Assembly: GCF_018294505.1 (NCBI RefSeq)
Contig: NC_057809.1
Span: 421,312,233 to 421,376,232 of the forward strand
From: Triticum aestivum
Taxonomy: Eukaryota; Streptophyta; Magnoliopsida; Poales; Poaceae
Direction of reading: 5' to 3'
Length of the DNA stretch: 64,000 nt
Of this stretch, positions 58,018 through 64,000 are shown piece after piece (position 1 is the stretch's first letter; the number at the start of each line of letters is the position of its first letter). The notes beneath the pieces were generated by a model. The model searched no databases. It had not been told where the DNA came from and was given only the letters and a program-made list of their open reading frames with translations. The position numbers and the translations under genes were made by a program.

Positions 58018-58863
58018 CTACTTTATGGGGCGTGCATTGGGGCATACCCTTAGATGATGCTGGATCACCTCTCTCGGGACTCCTACCAGCTGATTGGGCT
58101 CCCACGCGAATATCTCTTTGTTCGCGCGCAAGAACCTCACCAAAGCTTCTTCTTGCTCCGGGTCGAGGCCGGCCCCTTTGGAAAAGGTGGCTCCTGAAGA
58201 CCCGTCTTCGTTGACCGGCACTTGCTTGGTTTCCGCCTTGTCCTGGGTGAACAACTGCTTCTTCTTGGTGGGCGCGGTCTCCCTGGCCTCGGGGGTACCG
58301 GCGCCGGCTGGTTGTGCTGCTGTCGCGGTTTTGAAGGCGAGCCTGAGCACCGTCACAGCCCCCTTAGTGTCCCCCTCGATGGTGAGGACGCCCTTGCTCC
58401 CTGGCATCTTCATGAGGTTGTAGGCCGGATGAGTCGCTGCCATGAACTGAGCGAGAGCCGGGTACCCAAGGATGGCGTTGTACGGGAGACCGATGCGGGC
58501 GATGTCAAAGTCCACCAGCTCGGTGCGGTAGTTGTCATGCGTACCGAAGGTGACATGGAGGCAGATCTGCTCCAGAGAGTGGGCAGCTCCACCACCGACT
58601 CCCGAGAAGGGCTTGCTGAGGCCGAGCCGCTCGGGCGGCACGTGAAGAAGGCTGAAGGCTTCTACGGAGAGCAAGTTGAGGCCGGCGCCGCCGTCGATGA
58701 TGGTCTTGGTGACGGCCACATTGCAGATAGTGGGCGTGCAGAGCATTGGGAGCATTCCGGAGCCGGTGGTGGAGCCGGGGTGGTCTTCTGAGCCGAAGGT
58801 GAGGTCGGCCTCTAGCGCAGCCCAACCTGGCGGAGCCCCCCGGGCGCTTGGAGGCGGCCCCAA
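58018..58863 (-). pseudogene. aspartic protease and start of reverse transcriptase of element G
   Basis: An open frame of 281 codons. The protease core reads KTIIDGGAGLNLLSVEAF, with Asp-Gly-Gly as the active site, followed by GLPYNAILGYPALAQFMA. The end (EIFAWEPNQLVGVPREVIQHHL, then CPNARPIK) is the N-terminal segment of Tat-type reverse transcriptase. A TAG at 58018-58020 interrupts the frame there. An antisense frame at 58222-58791 is a shadow of this gene. Confidence 0.85.
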
Positions 58864-59281
58864 TCTGATAGAGGAATGTTTTGACGTGGGGATCTGAAGG
58901 CGGTGCTTGAGAGCCGCCTAGCAAGGTCGCGACTGCCTGATGCGCCGGCACCGCGTAGCGAGCGGTGAAGAGGTCGCGGAGTTCCCCCCAGGATGCCACC
59001 GTGGATCCCAGGAGGTTGAGCAGCCAGGCGCGCGGCTCACCGGCGAGGGCCATGGGAAACTAGTTGGCCATGATCAAGTCATCACCTCCGGCTTCGAGGA
59101 CAGCCTCCTCGTACGCTAGTAGGAACTGTGCCAGGTCTGCCGCACCGTCGTCACGCGGCGGCATCTCCGGCTTGAACTTGGTTGGCCACTGCACTCGCCG
59201 TAGAGCGGGGGCCAGGGGTCGGTACCCAGACTCCCTACAGCTGGTGTCGACCGCAGAGGTGGATGGCAGGGCACCTGCCAT
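58864..59281 (-). pseudogene. shortened gag of element G
   Basis: The ATG at 59281 opens MAGALPSTSAVDTS. Gag features are VQWPTKFKPEMPPRDDGAAD and FPMALAGEPRAWLLNLLG. A TAG at 59059-59061 stands where a Trp is expected (MAN-stop-FPMAL). Text runs to LYQIGAASKRPGG and then shifts frame into the protease region. Only about 140 codons remain, without a zinc knuckle, so most of the gag C-terminus has been deleted. Confidence 0.75.
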
Positions 59282-59337
59282 GGGGGCGAAGTGTGGCGGT
59301 GCGGGGCGTAGGTTGGCGGAGAAGAAGCTCCGGTGCA

Positions 59338-59355
59338 CCCCTACCTGGCGCGCCA
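59338..59355 (-). other. primer-binding site of element G
   Basis: The minus strand reads TGGCGCGCCAGGTAGGGG, two bases from the LTR edge. I know this site from grass Tat-type elements. Confidence 0.8.
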
Positions 59356-59357
59356 AA

Positions 59358-60220
59358 TGTCGGATGTGGGGTTCCAGCAAACCCTTAAGGTTTGAACACT
59401 GGGGTGCGCGTGAAGTCTTTCCCTCCTACCGGTCTAAGCTCTAGCTCGCTAAGATCTCGCTGACAAACTCGACAAACTCACAACACAGAAAGACACGAGA
59501 TTTTTACTGGTTCGGGCCACCGTTGTGGTGTAATACCCTACTCTAGTGTGGTGGTGGTGGATTGCCTCTGGGGCTGATGATGAACAGTTACAAGGGAAGA
59601 ACAACTTCCTGAGGTTGAGGTGTTCTTGTGCTTGTGTGGTTGAGGATGATCTAAATCAGTTGCCTCCTACTGTGGTGGCTAGACCTATTTATAGAGGTCG
59701 TGGTCCTCTTCCCAAATATTGAGCGGGAAGCGAGCCAACAACGACGGGCAAATTTGAAGGGCGACAGCTAGTACAAGCTATCCTGACAAAAGTGGTCTTC
59801 ACCTGCGAAAAGCCCTGGTGGTGACGTCCATCTTGCCGTCCTCCTGGTCTTGGTCTCGTTACACCAATATAGCAACCTTTGCTGGATGCCTCGGTACACC
59901 TCGCCTGCGCTGGCTTCCTTAGCACCAAAGAGGAAACAGGGACGCTGCGCGCGCTGGCGCCCGCCTAGTGTCGATCGTCATGGCTCACGTCACGAGAGCC
60001 TCATGAGGCTTGCCCCGCCTTGATATCTCCTCTCCTCGTGAGCCTGCCTACCTAGGCCGCTCCTAAGGAGGTCTTATGTCATCCGCCTCGCGAGACTTGG
60101 CCCCTCGCGAGGGTCTTGGATGCCTTGTTGATGAAGATGGGTCGTACGGCCTGCTAAGTTAGCCACGCCGCGGGCCGCAGGCAGGCAAGTCTAGGGACCC
60201 CCGTTCCCAGAATGCTGACA
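59358..60220 (-). repeat. 5' LTR of element G (863 bp)
   Basis: TGTCGGATGTGGGG to CAGAATGCTGACA on the plus strand, collinear with 51863-52759. A TATAAATA box lies at 59693-59686 (minus). Confidence 0.9.
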
Positions 60221-60602
60221 TTCGTCCCATGTCTGGATGGGACTCTCCTTTGCGTGGAAGGCAAGCTTGACAATTCGGATATGTAGATCTCCTCATTTGT
60301 AACCGACTCTGTGTAGCCCTAGCCCCCTCCGGTGTCTATATAAACCGGGGGGTTTAGTCCGTATGACAACAACAATCGTAACCATAGGCTAGCTTCTAGG
60401 GTTTAGCCTCTACGATCTCGTGGTAGATCAACTCTTCTAATACTCATATCATCAAGATCAATCAAGCAGGAAGTAGGGTATTACCTCCATCGAGAGGGCC
60501 TGAACCTGGGTAAACATTGTGTCCCCCGTCTCCTGTTACCATCCGCCTTAGACGCACAGTTCGGGATCCCCTACCCGAGATCCGCCGGTTTTGACACCAA
60601 CA
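60221..60602 (+). repeat. right part of the F2 5' LTR, starting with the right TTCGT duplication
   Basis: TTCGT (60221-60225) is the target-site duplication of G. The LTR continues CCCATGTCTGG to GGTTTTGACACCAACA at 60602. It mirrors 45964-46446. With the left part it totals about 473 bp. The next bases (TTGGTGCTTTCATTGAGAG, 60603-60621) are the probable primer-site region. Confidence 0.8.
60337..60344 (+). promoter_or_regulatory. TATA box of the F2 LTR
   Basis: TATATAAA in CCGGTGTCTATATAAACCGG. The F1 LTR has the same box inverted at 46231-46238. Confidence 0.65.
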
Positions 60603-60650
60603 TTGGTGCTTTCATTGAGAGTTCCACTGTGCCCTCGCGATAAAGGCTTG

Positions 60651-62138
60651 ATGGCTCCTTCGATCATCGACAACGATGCGATCCAGGGTAAGGTTTTCCT
60701 CCCCGGACAAATCTTCGTATTCGGCGGCTTCATACTACGAGCCAACTCGCTTGGCCATCTGGAGGAGATCGAAAGCTACGCCCCTGGCCATCAGGTCAGG
60801 TTTAGAAGCTTGAACTATACAGCCGACATCCGTGGAGACTTGATCTTCGACGGATTCGAGCCCATGTCAGGTGCGCCGCACTGTCACGATGAGCATGACT
60901 TAGCTCTGTCGTCGGATGGTGTTCGGGAGATCGCACCTGTAGCTACTCCAGCCTTCAAGCCAGAGAAAATTGCGCTGTCCGAGGACGGGTGGATGGACCC
61001 CGCCACGGAGGCTACACACTCAGCGGCGATAGAGTCGAATACTGACCTTACCCCTTATGAGACCTGTGTTGCCGAATCATTGGATTCATCCCTGGCCACG
61101 GGCTCCGAACCGCCTGCATCCATGCCTATCAAAACTGATTGGGCACCGATCATGGAGTTTTCCTCCGTGGATATCTTTCAACACTCGCCCCTGGGCGACG
61201 TACTAAAATCATTAAGGTCTTTCTCTTTGTCCGGAGACCCTTGGCCGAACTATCCCCGACTTGAGTGGGAAGCGGACGATGAAGAAATTCGTTCCCCACC
61301 CACCACCCACTTCATAGCCACTGTCGACGACTTAACCGTCATGCTTAATTTTGACTCCAAAGACATCGACGACATGGACGACGATGCAGGAGAGGAATAG
61401 GAACCACCGCCCACAGGGCGCTGGATGGCCACTTCATCACACAATGTATACATGGTGGATACACCCAAAGAAAATAATAACGAGGAACGGAAGGATGCAG
61501 CGAAGGATAATCCCCTCGAGAAGCAGCCAAAGCGACGACATAGGCGCCGCTCCAAATCCCGCCTCGGCAAAAACAGCGACAGTAGCGCAAGAAAGAATAA
61601 TACCCCGGTCGACTCCAAAGGAAACAACGACCACATGGACCCCGCGATGGAGAAGGGTTAGCCAGCGGATGGCGAGCATAGTACATAAGCGCTGTCCGAT
61701 CACGACAACACTGAGGGTAAAGCTCATCAACCTGTCTCCGGAGAGGAGAACAGTCCGGACGATGATGCACACATCATCCCGGAAAGGCACTTGGAACAAG
61801 AGAACCTCCATAGAAGGCTTATTGCCACCGCGAGGAGTTTGAAGAGGCAGAAGCAAAGGCTTAAGGCCGCGCAGAATACGCTCAACATCAGATGGAACAA
61901 AGTGCTCGACACTGAAGAAAAGTACGGTGGCAGTCGCCACACAAAAAGCTATCCAAAGCGCAAGCTGCTGCCTGAATTCGATGATGAGTCTTTGGAGCCT
62001 ACACAGCCGAAGAATAAAATGGCCGACCTACCGGATCAACCACACCGTGGCCGCGATAGGGCGGCTAAGGATGCCGCACATAAGTCAGGACATGATTTAC
62101 GTGATGACTCGTGCCAAAAAGCAGGTATAACTAGGTAA
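60651..62138 (+). pseudogene. gag of element F2
   Basis: The ATG at 60651 opens MAPSIIDNDAIQGKVFLPGQ. One frame runs to 62138 (about 495 codons) with stops only at 61398-61400 and 61659-61661. The N-terminal part is acidic (VDDLTVMLNFDSKD, DDMDDDAGEE); the middle is basic (KQPKRRHRRRSKSRL); the last part has ARSLKRQKQRLKAAQNTL. The capsid core and zinc knuckle expected later in gag are missing; the sequence passes straight into the inverted antisense gene. Probably a particle protein remnant. Confidence 0.65.
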
Positions 62139-62149
62139 ATCTACGGATC

Positions 62150-63858
62150 TAGAAAGCGCGCTCCGGCACAGAATCAAAATCGAACACTACAACCGCTTGC
62201 TCCAGAAGACCCATCAGTGCGTCCGATCGTGCACCGAACAGTTTTGGACTCTTTCTGTTGCTGTCCTTACGAGCCGAATACTCCGGACTTCGGGTAGCCG
62301 AAGGGTTACCTTCTAGCCTTGGTGAATCAGGAGAAATCCTCCGTGATGACACCTCAGGGTCGTCCACCTCATGAGGTGGGGAGACAAGGGGAGGCGTTTC
62401 GCTTTCCATCATCTCCGGAAGAAGATCCCTCGAATATGAACTCTGTCGAGAAGGGCTACGAGCCGGACTGCAAGATATATGTCTCGGTTATTGTCCTCAC
62501 AGATAAAGCAGGATATATTACTCATGTTCACTTACAGCTCGGCGGAGGGATGGCCCCCTTGCGGGCACTGAGTGGTAAGGATGCCCCCCGGGGCAGGGCC
62601 CTCTGGCGAAGGTTTCGTCCCTCGTTTGGAAACCCTCGTTTCCAAGTCTTTAGATGCGGTCCTTTTCCTTCCTCGGGGGGAGGGAATTTTAGATTCTTCT
62701 CCCCAATTATCCTCCTTCACGGATACACTAATTCTCCTGGTTTGGATGAGTAATGCGTGAGGCCCGCTTTCGGCTTCTTTGTTCCTCCCTTTATCTTCCT
62801 TTGATGGTACTTGATAAGGTGCGTGCTCAAGCATCCTGGCTAGTACAGGATCCGGTGAGCCTTCAGGAAGGGGGGATGAACACCTGATCATCTTCATCTT
62901 TTTTATCCAGTCCTGGTCAAAGAGCTATTTTTTCAGAATGATGTTGTGACAAATAAAATACATCATGTTCGGCATGAGAATTACTTACGTGGGTATCCGG
63001 ATGATTGCAGTTCAGACCCGCATCCTCGGTGGTGTCCAGACACTTTATTCGTGGTCCGAAGAACAATCCATACATCTCTTCGAGCGTCACGCCGAAGAAT
63101 TGCCGAATAGTTCGCGGTCCTTCCGGGTTGAACTCCCACATACGGAGAGATCGACGTTGGCATGGCAGGACCCGACGAACTAGCATAACTTGCATTACCT
63201 TGACGAGACTGACATCTCCCTTGAGGAGATCTCGGATGCGACTCTGCAATATCGACACATCATTAACTGGCCCCCAATCCAACCCCTTGTTAACCCATGA
63301 CGCATGTTGTGGCGGGGGGCCCGAAAGGAAGGCGGGGGCAACTACCCACTTTGTACTTCAGGGAGCTGTGATATAAAACCACTCCCGCTGCCACAAGTTG
63401 GATATCTCCGGGAAAGAACCCTTTGGCCATGGAGCACCGGTGCCTTTGCTTATTATGGCACCTCCGCATTCTGCGTATCGTCCATAGATCATCTTCGGCT
63501 TCACATTAAAGGTCTTGAGCCATAAGCTGAAGTGTGGGGCGACGCGGAGGAAGGCCTCACACACGACGATGAACGACGAGATGTGAAGGATGGAATCCGA
63601 AGCTAGATCATGGAAATCGAGCCTGTAATAGAACATGAGGCCTCTAACAAAGGGATCAAGACTAAAGCCTAGCCCTCAGAGGAAGTGGGAAACAAATACG
63701 ACGCTCTCGTTGGGTTCGGGAGTGGGGATGACCTGCCCTTGAGCATGCAGCCTGTGCGAGATTTCGGCGGTCAGATACCTGGCTTCTCGTAGCTTTTTGA
63801 TGTCCTCCTCTGTTACAGAGGAGGCCATCCACCGGCCTTGAAGGTTGGATCCGTACAC
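62150..63858 (-). pseudogene. antisense spliced gene of F2, homologous to 46979-50073
   Basis: Exon 1 is 63858-62989 (870 bp, as in F1), starting MYGSNLQGRWMASSVTEED, with DPFVRGLMFYYRLDFHDLA and SSFIVVCEAFLRV, then VMLVRRVLPCQRRSLRMWEF. Its single frame has two stops, TGA at 63678-63676 and 63360-63358, both where F1-type text has Arg. Donor GTAAGTAAT; intron of 76 bp; exon 2 62912-62536 (DWIKKMKMIRC, acidic/basic tail); donor GTAAGTGAA; intron of 68 bp; exon 3 from 62467 beginning TCCGGC as in F1, running to about 62150, where gag sequence starts. Later exons (coiled coil) are lost. Confidence 0.72.
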
Positions 63859-63960
63859 GATTGAAGGTCCGAAGCTCTTAGCCTGAGCCTTGGGTGTTGG
63901 AACTCGAGGTGGGGGAAGGGAAGGAACGAGCGCGAGAAGAAAAGGACAGGCCTTGGCCCC

Positions 63961-63966
63961 TTTATA
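63961..63966 (-). promoter_or_regulatory. TATA box of the F2 antisense gene
   Basis: The minus strand reads TATAAA in GATATTCATCCTCTTTATAA, about 105 bases before the ATG at 63858. The context matches 46845-46866 of F1. Confidence 0.65.
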
Positions 63967-64000
63967 AAGAGGATGAATATCAAGTGTCCTCCGCGTGGCC

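Larger units (their letters stand above)
51863..60220 (-). mobile_element. complete gypsy element G with dual RNase H (Tat-type) and antisense B3-like ORF
   Basis: Two LTRs (51863-52759 and 59358-60220), a primer site, gag to integrase on the minus strand and perfect 5-bp duplications (TTCGT) define an 8358-bp element. After the usual RNase H comes a second RNase H of the type known from Tat-clade elements. Between the integrase end and the 3' LTR lies an ORF in antisense. Gag is shortened and all pol parts carry stops or frameshifts, so it is dead. It sits in the 5' LTR of F2. Confidence 0.88.
51767..64000 (+). mobile_element. gypsy element F2, related to F1 in opposite orientation, interrupted by element G
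   Basis: The order is a 5' LTR (split by G), a primer-site region, gag (60651-62138) and then directly the antisense gene (63858-62150, minus strand). Protease, reverse transcriptase, RNase H and integrase are absent, so this is a compact nonautonomous derivative. The 3' LTR lies beyond the window. It is inserted into the protease active-site codons of F1. Confidence 0.75.

Noticed and set aside
58222..58791. 189-codon plus-strand frame
   Set aside because: It is the antisense shadow of the G protease gene, which has clear motifs on the other strand.
45964..60602. One giant DNA transposon bounded by the inverted repeats at 45964 and 60602
   Set aside because: The inverted repeats are LTRs of two separate elements: each is next to its own gag/protease or antisense gene in matching orientation, and F2 interrupts the F1 protease.
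60603..60621. Possible tRNA-like sequence after the F2 LTR
   Set aside because: Only a primer-site-like 19-mer is seen; no cloverleaf can be drawn around it.

Overview
The window is intergenic DNA from a large, repeat-rich grass genome, almost certainly a Triticeae species (wheat, Aegilops or barley relatives). The evidence is an Angela/BARE-type copia end, a Sabrina-like gypsy element with intact target-site duplications, a CACTA terminus of Triticeae type, and several other gypsy elements nested in one another. No intact host gene is visible. Nearly every coding region is a transposon gene broken by stops or frameshifts.

Layout. 1-16704 (minus strand) is a chromodomain (Tekay/Del-type) gypsy element with about 4.06-kb LTRs, arranged as LTR-internal-LTR-internal, a tandem with a shared middle LTR. 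It sits in an LTR fragment of another gypsy family (16705-16913), which abuts the 3' end of an Angela/BARE copia element (16914-19474). 19475-26892 is mostly low-copy sequence with a two-unit repeat, a MITE remnant, microsatellites and one decayed gene-like sequence behind a duplicated TATA region (25848-26622). 26893 begins a CACTA element rich in subterminal repeats. 31591-32585 holds three exons of an F-box/FBD-type gene (minus strand), cut at its 5' side by a retrotransposon.

32586-64000 is a nested stack. Element D (32586-45963, plus strand, 3.1-kb LTR, gag with five zinc-knuckle-like motifs) contains a complete Sabrina-like element E (36051-44291, TSD GCTAC). D is interrupted at 45964 by element F1 (minus strand). 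F1 is interrupted at 51766, inside its protease active site, by a related element F2 (plus strand). F2 has a complete gypsy element G (51863-60220, minus strand, TSD TTCGT) inside its 5' LTR.

The most interesting content is antisense cargo. F1 and F2 each carry, antisense to gag/pol, a spliced gene with its own TATA box: exon 1 is exactly 870 bp in both copies, and the introns lie at the same places. G carries, antisense to pol and next to its 3' LTR, an ORF with a TATA box, an AT-hook-like stretch and a B3-like DNA-binding domain. The Tekay-like element carries an accessory ORF of about 257 codons upstream of gag, broken by a different one-base indel in each copy. Many premature stops in all these elements fit C-to-T change at CAG, CGA and TGG codons, as expected for methylated, silenced transposons. 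Family names are assigned from memory of terminal sequences and protein motifs; no search was run.
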